Assembly: GCA_963169045.1 (NCBI GenBank)
Contig: CAUJDF010000044.1
Location: 682,001-746,000, forward strand
Reading direction: 5' to 3'
DNA from: Myxococcota bacterium
GTDB taxonomy: Bacteria; Myxococcota_A; Bradymonadia; UBA7976; UBA1532
DNA length: 64,000 bases
Both the position numbers and the translations under genes were made by a program. The first letter of the stretch is position 1; each line of letters opens with the position of its first letter. The notes beneath the pieces were generated by a model. The model was not told the origin of the DNA and ran no database searches. It saw only the letters and a program-made list of their open reading frames with translations. Shown in pieces: positions 1 to 9,822 of the stretch.

Positions 1-3000
1 CGCTGCGGCGCCGTCGCCCCGGCGGCGATGAATCTCGCCGGCGGCGCAGAACAGCTCGGCGGCACGATTGGGATCGGGCTCGTCCACGAGCAGGCGCTCG
101 ATCAGCGCGAGGGCCGGCTCGAGGCGCTGCTGCTCGCGGTAGAGCGCCAGGACGCGCTCGAGGAGCGAGCGCTCGTCGAGGCCCTCGGCGATGGCGCGAT
201 CGTAGAAGCTCAACGCGCGCGCGGGTTTGCCGAGGCGGGTCTCCGCGATGAGACCGGCGGCCATGAGCGCCACGCCGCGCAGGCGGGGGTCGTCGATCGC
301 GGCGGCGAGCTTCTCGCGCAGACGCAGCGCCGCCTCCCAACGGCCGGCCCGCTCCTGTACGTTCGCGAGCGCCTCCAGCGCCTCGACCCGCGTCTCCGGC
401 GCGAGCGCCGCCGCCTCGAAGTGGCGGACGGAGCGCTCTTCGTCGCCGGCGGCGCGGAACGCCCTCGCGCGGCGGAGATGCTCGGCGGCCTTGCGCGCCG
501 CGGCCTCGGACTCGGTCGCGCCTTCGGGCGCGGGCGGCAGCGTGGGCACGCGTTCGTAGATCACCGCGGCCTCGGCCAGCTCGCCGACGGCGGTCAGCGC
601 CGTCGCCAGCGTCCAGGCGATGTCCTCGCGATCCGGTGCGTACCGGTGGGCGTCGCGCAGGCAGGCCATCGCCCCGGCCACGTCGCCCTCGTCGCGCGCG
701 GCGTGCGCGCGATCGAGCTGGACGGCGGCCATCAGCGGGGCCAGGCGCTCGGTCTCCCCCAGCTCGAGGCGCGAGGCCAGGTGTCCCGCGAGCGCGTCGA
801 GGGCCGGCACGTCGCCGCGGCTGCGCGCGAGCTCGACGAGCGCCTCGAGCGCCGCGACGCAGCCGGGATCGGCGTCGACCGCCGCCGAGAAGGCCGCGAC
901 CGCCGCGTCGACGTCGCCGCGCTGGTCGTGGTGCAGGGCGCCCAGCGCGCAGAGCGCGGCGGCCCGCGCCGGTCCGGTGGCGCCGGCGGCGCGCGCCTCG
1001 TGCTGGCGCGCGAGCAGGTCCCAGTCGTGGTGGGCCTCGGCGAAACGCGCGACAGCGGCGCTCGCGTCGGCGTGGCCGGGCGCGCGCTCGAGCACCGCCT
1101 GCCACACCGCGACGGCGGCGTCGGCCGCGCCGAGCTTCTCGAGCTCGCGCGCGCCGGACACGATGTCCGCGACGTCGGCGCCGGCGGCCGACTGGCCGAG
1201 CAGGGCCTCGCGCAGGGCCGCGGCGTCGTGCGCCCGCACCGCCAGCGCCCGCAGACGGGCCAGGAGCTCCGCGTGGACGGGCGCCGTCGCCAGGGCCTCG
1301 CGCAGCGTCTTCATCGCGGCGTCCACCCGGAAGAGGCGGTCCGCCTGCAAGTCCGCCAGGCGCAGCGCCCAGCCGGTGCGATCGGTGTCGTCGCCGAGGA
1401 GCGGCGGGCCGTGGCGCTCGAGCAGCGCGACCAGATCCGCGAAGCGCTGTTCGCCCTCGAGGAGCGCGGCCACGTCGCGGGCCAGCTCGAGGTCGCCGGG
1501 ACGCAGGTCCAGCGCACGCGCCAGCGCCGCCCGCGCCTTCTTGCGGTTGCCGAAGCGATCGCGCGCGGTGCGGCCCAGCAGCACGAGCACATCGGGCAGC
1601 CGGTCGGGATCGGCCACCGCCGCGCTGCGCTCCGCCGCGGCCAACAGCTCGTCGTGGGCGCCGGCTTCGTCGGCCAGCCGCGCGAGATCGAAGAGGAGGT
1701 CGACGTCCTCGGGGAGCTCGGCCGCGACGCGCGCGAGCAGGCGCAGGGCCTCGCGCGGGCGCTCGAGGTGCCGGCGCATCACCTCGGCGCGCCGCCGCAG
1801 CAGCGTACGGCGGCCTTCGGCGTCGTCGCGGTCGAGCTGATGCAGCCGACGGTCGAGCGCCTGCGAGAGACGCTCCCACTCGCCGCGGGCTTCGAGCGTG
1901 TCGGCCAGCGCCTCGAAGGCGTCGCGGTCGGTGGGCCGGATCGCCAGGAGGCGCTGGAACACAGCCTCGGCCTTGTCGGTGCGGCCGAGCTTGTCGCGGT
2001 AGAGCGTGGCGAGCGCGGCGAGCGCGGCGGCGCGGTCGTCCCCGGTCAGGCGGCGCGCACGCCCCTCGAGCAGCTCCGCGAGGCCTTCGTCGTCGCCGGC
2101 CTCGCTCAGCAGCGCCTCGAGCGTGGCGTCGGCGTCGGCGTCCGCCGGATCGAGCTCCAGCACGTGGCGGAGGATGCGCGCCGAGTCGGCGCCCTGGCCG
2201 TGTTCGCGCAACATCGCGGCGGCCTCGCGGTACAGGCGCAACCGCGCGTGGGGCTCGGTGGCCCAGCCCGCCTCCTCCTCGAAGAAGCCGGCCAGCTCCC
2301 GCCAGGCCCCGAGGCGCTCGGCCAGGCGGCGGAGCGCGCGGTGCGTCTTCTCGTTCCAGGTCTCGATCGCGAAGGCGCGGCGCAGCGTGTCCATCGCCGC
2401 GGCCGCGTCTCCCAGGCGCTCGTCCTGGAGCGCGGCCACGTCGTGCAGGAGCGCGATGCGCAGCCAGGCCTCTTCGGCGTCGCGCGCCTTCAGCTCGAGC
2501 ACGCGGATGACCAGCGGCCAGGCCTCGTGGGTGGCGGCCAGGCGCCAGGCCTGGGCGCGGGTCGTCTCGTCCTGCGGATCGAGCTGCAGGGCGATGAGGT
2601 ACTGCTCGAAGGCGCGCTCCCAATCCCCGCAGCGGGTCTCGAGCACGCGCGCCAGCTCGTGCAGGGTGGCGATCTTCGCCGAGGGCTGGCTGAGCCGGCG
2701 CCAGCGCTCGCCGTAGAACGAGGCCAGCGCGTCCCACAGGCCGTGGGCCTCCGCGAGGCGCACGAGCTGGTCGCGAAGGCTGGCGTCGTCGACGCCCGTC
2801 ATCGCCGCGCCGGCGTAGGCGTCGAAGGCGCGCCCGGGATCGCCCAGCCGACGCTCGTACACGTCCGCGAGGCGGATCAGCAGCGCGCCGCGCTGGTCGC
2901 GATCGATGCCGGCCTCGAGGAGGCGCTCGCACGCGCCCGCGAGTCGATCCCAGGCGCCCGCAGGCTCGGCGAGCCGCGTCAGCTCATCGAGGACGGCGCC

Positions 3001-6000
3001 CTCGCGGGGCTGGATCTCGAAGGCGGCGAACGCCAGGTCGAAGGCGCGCTTCGGATCGCGCAGCCGCTCCTCGGCGAGGCGCGCCTGGCGCAGCAAGACG
3101 TCGACCTCCTGGTCCGGGCCGAGGGCGCGCCGCCGGGCGACGTCCAGCACGTCGACGTAGCGCGCCCACAGGTTCGCGACGCCTGCCAGCCGCTCCATCT
3201 CGGCGAGCATGCGCGGCTCGACGTCGCCGCTCAGGCGGAACGCGCGGCGCCAGCACTCGAAGGCCTCGGCGGGGTCCTGGCGGTGGGTCTCGACGAGGCG
3301 GGCCGCCTCCTGCAGGAGGACCACGCGCGCGGCGTCGTCGGGCGCGCCGTCGAGCAGGGCCCGCAGCACGCGGATCATGTCGTCGCCCCGGCCGAGCTCG
3401 CCGTAGAGCTCCTTGAGGGCCGAGAGCGCCTTGCGATCGCCCGGCGCGGCGGCGAGCACCCGCTCCCACGCAGCCGTCGCCTGCACCTGATCGCCGAGCT
3501 CTTCGTCGCAGACGCGCGCGAGCTGCCGATCGAGCGCCAGGCGTTCGGCGGCGTCGGCGGTCAGCGGGACCTCCGCGGCGGCGGCCTCGGCCCACGTCCA
3601 CCAGTCCTTGCGCGCGGCAGCGAGCGCGCGCAGCGTCGCGAGCGGCGCACGCTCCGCCGGCGCCAGCGCGTGTACCGCCTTCCACGTCTCGACGGCGGCG
3701 GCGGCGTCGCCGAGGGCCGTCTGCGCAGCGGCGCGTCGCTCGAGCAGGCGGCGCTTCGCTGCCGACGCGGGCGTCGCGTCGGCCAACGCGCCGAGGAGCT
3801 CGGCCAACACCGCGGATTCATTTCGATTCTCGGCTGCGGTCGCCAGCGCCTGCAGCGCCTCGGCGTCCAGCGGGTCGATGCGCCGCACCTGCTGCCACGC
3901 CGCCTCGGCGCGCGCGGGCTCCGCCAGCGGACCGGCCAGGAGGCGGGCGACTCGGCGCAGGAGCTCGATGCGCTCGGGCGGATCGAGGCCGTCGATGCGC
4001 TGCTCGGCGCAGGCGACCCACGGGCGCCAGGCCTCGGCCTCCTCGTGGAGCCGCAGCAGCTCGTCGAGCGCCTCCGCGTCGCCCGGGCGGTGCGCGAGCA
4101 CGCGCTGCCAGGCGACGACCGCGTGCCCGCGATCCCCGAGGCGCACCTCGGCGGCGACGGCGGCCTCGCGGGCGAGCGCGGCGCACGCCTCCGGCCCGTC
4201 GGCCGACTCGTAGCGCCGCCAGAGGACAGCGACCGCGGCCTCGGCGTCCCCGCGCCGCTCGTGGACGGTCTGGAGCGCCCGCAGCGCGTCGGCGTCGTTC
4301 GGCGCTCGCGCCAGGAAGGCCTCCCAGGCGGCGACGGCGGCATCGTGGCGACCCAGCGCGCCGCCGAGCAGCTCCGCCCGCTCGCGCGCCAGCGCCGGGT
4401 CGTCGGGATCGAGGGCGGCGCGCCGCTCGAGGACGTCGGCCAGCTCGTCGCTCGGACCGTCGGCCCGCAGGAGCGCCGCGAGCCGGTCGAGCGGATCGCG
4501 GGCGTCCGGCTCGAGCGCGGCGAGCAGGCGCAGGCCGTGAACCAGGTGTGCGCGGTCCGGCGGCGTCGTCCCGGCGAGCTCGACGAGGCGCCGCGCGAGG
4601 TCGAGCCGCGCGGCGTGGTCTCCGGCGTCCTCGAGCTCGAGGCGCAGCAGGCCCAGGCGACCGGACCGGTCGTTCGCCACCCCGTACAGCCGGTGCAGCT
4701 CCGGACGGATCTCGGCGGCGAACGCGTGGAGCGACGCGAGCGGCGCGAGGCAGGCCGCGGCCTGCGCGTGGGCGCCGAGGCGCTCCTCGAGCAGGCGCGC
4801 CTCTTCTCGGAGCAGCGCCGCCCAGCCGACCTCGTCGACGGGGCGCCGGGCCGCGGCGACCTCGGACAGCAGCGCCCGCAGCCCGGCCCAGTCCTCGCGC
4901 TCGGCCAGCATCCCCCGCAGGGCGGCGAACGCCTCGGCGTCGAGCGGATCGGCGGAGAGGATCTCGCGGTGACAGGCGATGGCGCCGCTCGCGTCGTCGA
5001 GGGCCCGCAGGTGCAGCTCGGCGAGCTCCCGGAGCAGGGCCTTGCGCGCCGCGAGCTCGCGGATGACGCCCACGCGGCCCGCCAGGACGGCCTCGAGCAG
5101 CGCCGCCAGCACGACGGGCTCGCGCGCCGCGCGCGCCGCGGCCAGCATGTCCGTCCCGGCCTCGTCGTCGCCCGGCTCGAGCTCGACGGCCCGCCGCAGC
5201 AGGTCCCGCCCGCGCGCCGGCGCGCCGAGGTGTCGGAAGTACAGCCTGCCTGCACGGCGCAGCGCCTCGGCCTGCGCCGCCCGCGGGAGCGGCCGCGCGA
5301 CGGCGCCGGCGAGCCACGCGGCCAGCTCCTCGCGCCGCCCGCCGTCGTCCAGCGTCTCGAGCAGGTCCGCCACGCGCCGGAAGAGCCGCTCGTCACCGGA
5401 CGCCAGATCGGCGGCCTCCCGGAGGCTGCCGAGGCCCGCCGCCGGGTCGAGGCGCAGATCGATCTGCAGCGCCGCGAGCTCCGTCAGCAGCCGCGCCGCC
5501 TCGCCTGCCCCCTCGCCCTCCGCGCGCTCGCGCAGGGCCGCTCCGATCTCGGCGAACGCGCGGTCGTCGGCGACGAGGTCGGACATGACCGCCATCGCGC
5601 CGTCGCCGCCGCCCTCCGCCAGCGCCGCCCGGACGGCCTCATAGGCCTCGGCGTGCCGGTCGAGGTTGCGGTGGCGGATGCGCGCCTGCTCGACGAGCAG
5701 CCGGCAGCGCGTGGCGCGATCCGGGGCCACGCGCACCTGGAGGCCGACCAGGCGATCGACCATCGCCCAGTCGCCGCGGCGTCGGTACAGGCGCTCGCCG
5801 GCCGAGACATAGCGCGGCTCGCGCGGGCACAGCTTGAACGCCTGCAGGTAGCGACGCATCGCGCCTTCGAGGTCCTCGAGCCGGTTCTCGAGGACCTCGC
5901 CGGCGTGGAACAGCATCGCCGCGCGCTCGACGTCGTCGACGAGGAGCGTGGCCTCGTCGTCCATCACCTCGACGAGCGCGCGCCAGAGGCCCAGGCGGCC

Positions 6001-7086
6001 GAAGAGGTCGATCATCACCCGCGACGCCCCGGGGACCCCCTCGGCGCCGACGCGGCGCATGCCCGCCGCCAACGTCTCCGCGTCGCCCCCCCCCTCGACC
6101 AACCCGCGCCGGTAGAGCTCGAAGGCGCGGCCGGGGTCGATGAGGGAGTACTCGGCGTGCTCGGCCATGCGCAGGAGCAGCGCGGGCCGCTCGCTGGGGC
6201 CCGCGGTCGCGAGCCGCCCCTCGAGGACCGCCATGACCCGGTCGTGCCGCCCCAGCCGCGCGTAGACGCGCTCCAACGTGTCGGCGACCTCGGCGACGTG
6301 GCCCCACCGCGTCTGGATGGCGTCGAAGCGCGCCTGGACGCGCGCGCCGAGGTCGGGATCGTGGACGAGCGCCTCGTACAGATGGACCAGGGCGTCGAGC
6401 GGTCGGCCGGCGCGATCGGCGCACAAGATGGCGGCGTCCAGCAGGATGGCCGCCCGGCGCCGCGGATCGCCCAGCCGGGCGGCCAGGGCGGTGAGCGTAT
6501 CGATGGCCCCGACCGGGCGGCCCTCGTCGTTCAGCAGGCGCGCGAAGGCCGCGCCGACGGCCTCGTCGTCCGGGTAGGTCGCGAAGCGCGCCTCGAGCCG
6601 CGCCAGCGTCTCGGCGCGGGTCTCGGCGACGGCGTCGCGCGCCGCGCGCAGGAGGAGCTCGCGGCCGCGCTCCGGATCGGCCAGGCGCTCGTCGGCCACG
6701 CGCGCCGCCTCGAGGTACAGGCCCGATCGCTCGCGGGCGTCCGTGCCGCCCTCGGCGCGCCGGACGAGCACGGTCAGCACGTCGGCCCACTGTCCGGCGG
6801 CGGAGAGCGCGGCGACGAAATTGGCGGTGACCGCCACGTCGCCGGTCTCGCGAGCCAGCCGGGCGAGGCGGCTGAGGGCGGCCTGCGGGGCGCGCGCGTC
6901 GGCCCGCACCGCCGCGAGGAAGTGGTCGCTCGCGCCGGGCGCGTCGCCGAGCCGGTGCAGGTGGAGCTCGCCGACCTCCACGAGCCGCGCGGCGCGCGAG
7001 GCCGGATCGCTCAGGCGGGCGGCTTCGTCCAGCAGCACGCCGGCCATGCGGCGCCAGCGAGCGACCTCCGAGGTGTCGAGCGTCAT
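1..7086 (-). CDS. Giant TPR-like repeat protein, C-terminus cut by window edge
   Basis: Only about the first 2,362 residues are in the window; the frame runs off at base 1. The ATG is at 7084-7086 and spot translations at the start, near 3,600 and at base 1 all read as coherent protein. The N-terminus begins MTLDTSEVARWRRMAG, with no signal peptide, so a cytoplasmic protein is likely. It is built of degenerate TPR-like helical hairpins, with recurring tryptophans, A-x3-Y positions and segments such as ALSFYDRAIAEG and GDWAMVDRLVGL. Its style matches the 3,937-residue GltI-like protein at 26458-38271 but it is a separate gene. No Shine-Dalgarno is seen; a TAGATT hexamer lies 8 bases before the ATG. 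A long plus-strand open frame over the same bases is its mirror image. The role is not recognisable beyond a probable protein-protein scaffold. Confidence 0.8.
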   Translation of the reverse strand, partial: MTLDTSEVARWRRMAGVLLDEAARLSDPASRAARLVEVGELHLHRLGDAPGASDHFLAAVRADARAPQAALSRLARLARETGDVAVTANFVAALSAAGQWADVLTVLVRRAEGGTDARERSGLYLEAARVADERLADPERGRELLLRAARDAVAETRAETLARLEARFATYPDDEAVGAAFARLLNDEGRPVGAIDTLTALAARLGDPRRRAAILLDAAILCADRAGRPLDALVHLYEALVHDPDLGARVQARFDAIQTRWGHVAEVADTLERVYARLGRHDRVMAVLEGRLATAGPSERPALLLRMAEHAEYSLIDPGRAFELYRRGLVEGGGDAETLAAGMRRVGAEGVPGASRVMIDLFGRLGLWRALVEVMDDEATLLVDDVERAAMLFHAGEVLENRLEDLEGAMRRYLQAFKLCPREPRYVSAGERLYRRRGDWAMVDRLVGLQVRVAPDRATRCRLLVEQARIRHRNLDRHAEAYEAVRAALAEGGGDGAMAVMSDLVADDRAFAEIGAALRERAEGEGAGEAARLLTELAALQIDLRLDPAAGLGSLREAADLASGDERLFRRVADLLETLDDGGRREELAAWLAGAVARPLPRAAQAEALRRAGRLYFRHLGAPARGRDLLRRAVELEPGDDEAGTDMLAAARAAREPVVLAALLEAVLAGRVGVIRELAARKALLRELAELHLRALDDASGAIACHREILSADPLDAEAFAALRGMLAEREDWAGLRALLSEVAAARRPVDEVGWAALLREEARLLEERLGAHAQAAACLAPLASLHAFAAEIRPELHRLYGVANDRSGRLGLLRLELEDAGDHAARLDLARRLVELAGTTPPDRAHLVHGLRLLAALEPDARDPLDRLAALLRADGPSDELADVLERRAALDPDDPALARERAELLGGALGRHDAAVAAWEAFLARAPNDADALRALQTVHERRGDAEAAVAVLWRRYESADGPEACAALAREAAVAAEVRLGDRGHAVVAWQRVLAHRPGDAEALDELLRLHEEAEAWRPWVACAEQRIDGLDPPERIELLRRVARLLAGPLAEPARAEAAWQQVRRIDPLDAEALQALATAAENRNESAVLAELLGALADATPASAAKRRLLERRAAAQTALGDAAAAVETWKAVHALAPAERAPLATLRALAAARKDWWTWAEAAAAEVPLTADAAERLALDRQLARVCDEELGDQVQATAAWERVLAAAPGDRKALSALKELYGELGRGDDMIRVLRALLDGAPDDAARVVLLQEAARLVETHRQDPAEAFECWRRAFRLSGDVEPRMLAEMERLAGVANLWARYVDVLDVARRRALGPDQEVDVLLRQARLAEERLRDPKRAFDLAFAAFEIQPREGAVLDELTRLAEPAGAWDRLAGACERLLEAGIDRDQRGALLIRLADVYERRLGDPGRAFDAYAGAAMTGVDDASLRDQLVRLAEAHGLWDALASFYGERWRRLSQPSAKIATLHELARVLETRCGDWERAFEQYLIALQLDPQDETTRAQAWRLAATHEAWPLVIRVLELKARDAEEAWLRIALLHDVAALQDERLGDAAAAMDTLRRAFAIETWNEKTHRALRRLAERLGAWRELAGFFEEEAGWATEPHARLRLYREAAAMLREHGQGADSARILRHVLELDPADADADATLEALLSEAGDDEGLAELLEGRARRLTGDDRAAALAALATLYRDKLGRTDKAEAVFQRLLAIRPTDRDAFEALADTLEARGEWERLSQALDRRLHQLDRDDAEGRRTLLRRRAEVMRRHLERPREALRLLARVAAELPEDVDLLFDLARLADEAGAHDELLAAAERSAAVADPDRLPDVLVLLGRTARDRFGNRKKARAALARALDLRPGDLELARDVAALLEGEQRFADLVALLERHGPPLLGDDTDRTGWALRLADLQADRLFRVDAAMKTLREALATAPVHAELLARLRALAVRAHDAAALREALLGQSAAGADVADIVSGARELEKLGAADAAVAVWQAVLERAPGHADASAAVARFAEAHHDWDLLARQHEARAAGATGPARAAALCALGALHHDQRGDVDAAVAAFSAAVDADPGCVAALEALVELARSRGDVPALDALAGHLASRLELGETERLAPLMAAVQLDRAHAARDEGDVAGAMACLRDAHRYAPDREDIAWTLATALTAVGELAEAAVIYERVPTLPPAPEGATESEAAARKAAEHLRRARAFRAAGDEERSVRHFEAAALAPETRVEALEALANVQERAGRWEAALRLREKLAAAIDDPRLRGVALMAAGLIAETRLGKPARALSFYDRAIAEGLDERSLLERVLALYREQQRLEPALALIERLLVDEPDPNRAAELFCAAGEIHRRRGDGAAA

Positions 7087-7094
7087 GGGTCGAC

Positions 7095-7123
7095 AATCTA
7101 ATCGCAGTCGGAGCCGCGGCGAA
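7095..7123 (-). promoter_or_regulatory. Weak candidate promoter of the left-edge TPR gene
   Basis: On the minus strand TTCGCC and TAGATT are separated by 17 bases. The -10 hexamer ends 8 bases before the ATG at 7086, which would leave almost no leader. The -35 match is poor, so this is a suggestion only. Confidence 0.28.
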
Positions 7124-7179
7124 ATGCGAAACAATTTCGAGACGAACGGGAGGGAGCCGCCGGACCGCCCGTGTGCCCG

Positions 7180-7209
7180 TTGCAGGCCGGCGCGCGGCCG
7201 TCCTACCCT
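7180..7209 (+). promoter_or_regulatory. Candidate promoter of the M16-like lipoprotein gene
   Basis: TTGCAG and TACCCT are separated by 18 bases and the -10 ends 9 bases before the ATG at 7219. No Shine-Dalgarno lies between them, so a leaderless transcript is possible. Confidence 0.33.
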
Positions 7210-7218
7210 CCCGCGCCG

Positions 7219-9813
7219 ATGCGTCTCGCCCAGCTCCTCTTCGGCGCGCTGGCCCTGGCCGGCTGCGGCGGTGCTCCGCCGGCGGCGACCCCGCGGCCGA
7301 CGTCGCCTCGTCCCGCCGCGCCCGCGGTCCTCGCGACGTCCCGGCTCGCGAGCGGGCTCGACGTGCGCGTCGTCCCCTCGCCGGGGAGCGGCGTGGTCGC
7401 CGTCCAGCTCTGGCTCGAAGCGTCGCTCGTCGACGAGGCCCCCGGCGAGCGGGGCGCAGCGCAGGTGCTGGAGCGGCTGGTGGTCGAGGGCGGCTCGTCG
7501 GCGGGGCTCGTCCGCCGCGCGGCGCTCGCGGGCGGCCGGGCGCGCGGCTGGTCCGAGGCCGACGCGACCGTCTTCGAGGTGGTCGCGCCCGCCGACGCGC
7601 TGAGCGACATCCTCGACGCCATCGCCCACGCGGTCACCGCGCCGGCCGAGGACGACGCGATCGCGCGCATCGCCCGCGCCGCCGCCGCGCGGGCCGCCCG
7701 GGCGGCGCACGACGCCGGGCGCTCGGACGTGGCCGCGCTCCTCGAGTCGGCGTATGGCGGCCATCCGCTGGCCCGGCCGCCGCACGCCTTCGCACCATCC
7801 GCCGAGGGCCTGAGCGCCCCCGCCGTCGCCGCGTTCCGCGCGCGTCGCCACGGTCCGGGCGCCGCGATGTTGGTGGTCGCCGGCGACGTCGACCCCGCGG
7901 CGGTCCGGTCCTTGGTCGAGCAACGCCTCGGCGCCTGGACGGGCACCGCGACCCGCCGCGCTCCCCTCCCCGAACCGCCGGCGCACGCCGGTCCGCGGGT
8001 GCGGGTCGTGCGCCGGCCGGGGCCCCAGGCGCGCCTGCTCGTCGGCTTTCCGCTGCCGCCGGGCGACGCAGCGCAGGCCGCGGCGGTCGACGTCCTCGCC
8101 GTGCTGCTCGGCCAGGGGCCCGACTCGCGCCTCGCGCGGGCTGCCGCCGCCGAGGGGCTGACGGCGACCGACGTCACCGCCTACGCCTGGCGCCCGGCGG
8201 GCCCCGGCCTCTTCGTGGCCGGCTTCGCGGTCGCGCCCGGCGACGTCGACGCCGCGTGGCGGGTGCTCCTCGAGCAGGTCCTGCTGCTGGCGGACGGCGG
8301 CCCCGGCGCCGCCGAGGTGGCCCGCGCCAGCGCCGCCGTGGCCCGGGACGCCCGCTTCGACGTCGAGACCGCCGTCGGCCGCGCCCGCCGCACGGCCGCC
8401 TTCACGTTCCGCCTCGGCGAGCAGGCCGAGGCCGCCTACGACGAGGCGCTGGCGACCCTCCATCCGGCAGCCGTCGGTCGCGTCGCCGGCGCGCTGCTCG
8501 CGCCCGCCGCCCTCGACGCGGTGGTCGCGCTGCCGCCGGCAGGTCGCGACGAGCCGGCCGACGTCGACCGCGCCGCCGACCTGAGCGCCGTCGCCCTCGA
8601 GTGGGCCTCCGCCGGGGCGGCTGCCGACGACGCCCCCGGCGTGTTCCGCCTCGGCCCCGCGTCGCGCCTCGTCGTCGACGCCCTCCCCGGCAGCGGCACC
8701 GTCTCGATTCACGCCGCCGCCCTCGGCGGCGTCGCCGCCGACCCGCCGGACCGTGCCGGCACGGCGGCCGTCGTCGCCCGCCTGCTGGCCCGTCCCGTGT
8801 CGGGCGCCGACGGCGCTCGCGTGCGGGGCCGCGTCCGTTCGGACGCCGTCGTGCTCGAGGTCACCGTCCCCGCCGACGAGGCCGAGACATGGCTGAGCCA
8901 CGTCGCCAGGCGCCTGCGTCGCGGCGATTTCGGCACCGACGACCTCGACCGCGCCCGCGGCGAGGTCGAGGCCGCCCAGCGCCGCGCGCGCTCCGATCCC
9001 GACCGGGCGCTGCGGCGCGCGCTCGACGCCGCCCTCCACGGCGCCGCCCACCCCGCCGGGCGCGAGCCGCTCGGGCGCGCCGACGCCCTCGTGACGTTGC
9101 GCGCCGAGGACGCGCGCGCCTGGTTCGAGCGCCACGTCGCCGCCGCCCCCCTGGTGATCGCAGTCGCCGGCGATGTCGAGCCTTCGCGTGTGGCTTCGGT
9201 GCTTGCGCGCGGCCTCGCCGGACGACCGACCGAGGCGCCGCCCGGCCCGGCCGCGCCGCCCGCGCGCGACACGGGCGCGCCCAGGGCGCTCGCCGGACCC
9301 GGGCCCATCGCGCGCCTGGCCTACGGCTTCCCGATGGGCGTCCTCGAGGAGCCGGCTGCCGCCGTCGTCGACGTGTTGGCCGAGCTCCTGGCCGGACCGG
9401 ACGGTCCGGTCCCGGGGACCGACACGCGCGTGCTGACGGAGCTCCGGCGGGACGGTGGCCACCTCGCCTGGCGCGTGGCGGGCGCGCCCGATGCGCTCGA
9501 CGCGGTGCGGGCGGCGCTCGGCGCGGCGATCCGCGGCCTCGCCTCCGCGCCGCCCGACGGCGCCGCCGTCGATCGGGCGCGGCGACGTCTCCTCGCGCGC
9601 CGCCTGCTCAACCTCGAACGATCCGCCGACCGCGCGCGGTGGCAGGTGAGCCGCGCCCTGCAAGGCCTCGAGGTGGGCGCGCGCGCCTTCGCCGCGTGGC
9701 GCGCGGCGGTCGACGCGGTCACCCCCGCCGACGTCCAGCGCCTGGCGGCATCGCTGCGCGACGAGGTCGTGATCACGCTCGGCCCCGACCCACAACCCCT
9801 TGAAAAACGGTAG
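7219..9813 (+). CDS. Lipoprotein with M16 (insulinase/pitrilysin) fold, zinc site lost
   Basis: 864 residues. The chosen ATG gives a lipoprotein signal with lipobox L-A-G-C at about residues 12-15. The body follows the four-domain M16 plan: two halves, each with the characteristic VVAGDVDP-type strand (near residues 220 and 650). The first half carries GAAQVLERLVVEGG where active enzymes have HxxEH, so both histidines are replaced (Q and R), and the downstream glutamate ligand region is alanine-rich. The second half also lacks a zinc motif. Non-catalytic M16 subunits are known partners of active ones, but no active M16 gene is seen in this window. It therefore looks like an exported scaffold or chaperone-like pseudoprotease. 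It is followed 9 bases later by prmA. Confidence 0.85.
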   Translation: MRLAQLLFGALALAGCGGAPPAATPRPTSPRPAAPAVLATSRLASGLDVRVVPSPGSGVVAVQLWLEASLVDEAPGERGAAQVLERLVVEGGSSAGLVRRAALAGGRARGWSEADATVFEVVAPADALSDILDAIAHAVTAPAEDDAIARIARAAAARAARAAHDAGRSDVAALLESAYGGHPLARPPHAFAPSAEGLSAPAVAAFRARRHGPGAAMLVVAGDVDPAAVRSLVEQRLGAWTGTATRRAPLPEPPAHAGPRVRVVRRPGPQARLLVGFPLPPGDAAQAAAVDVLAVLLGQGPDSRLARAAAAEGLTATDVTAYAWRPAGPGLFVAGFAVAPGDVDAAWRVLLEQVLLLADGGPGAAEVARASAAVARDARFDVETAVGRARRTAAFTFRLGEQAEAAYDEALATLHPAAVGRVAGALLAPAALDAVVALPPAGRDEPADVDRAADLSAVALEWASAGAAADDAPGVFRLGPASRLVVDALPGSGTVSIHAAALGGVAADPPDRAGTAAVVARLLARPVSGADGARVRGRVRSDAVVLEVTVPADEAETWLSHVARRLRRGDFGTDDLDRARGEVEAAQRRARSDPDRALRRALDAALHGAAHPAGREPLGRADALVTLRAEDARAWFERHVAAAPLVIAVAGDVEPSRVASVLARGLAGRPTEAPPGPAAPPARDTGAPRALAGPGPIARLAYGFPMGVLEEPAAAVVDVLAELLAGPDGPVPGTDTRVLTELRRDGGHLAWRVAGAPDALDAVRAALGAAIRGLASAPPDGAAVDRARRRLLARRLLNLERSADRARWQVSRALQGLEVGARAFAAWRAAVDAVTPADVQRLAASLRDEVVITLGPDPQPLEKR

Positions 9814-9822
9814 GAATTCATC

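Noticed and set aside
28-7101. A 2,357-codon open frame on the plus strand
   Set aside because: It is the exact codon mirror of the minus-strand TPR gene; the translation is rich in Arg/Gly/Val with no domain, while the minus frame reads as coherent helical repeats.
7160-7200. Sigma-54 promoter near TTGCA at 7180
   Set aside because: No GG element at the required distance upstream; no convincing -24/-12 site was found in the intergenic regions examined.
7219-9813. Active M16 zinc protease
   Set aside because: HxxEH and the distal glutamate are replaced, so catalysis of the known type is not supported.
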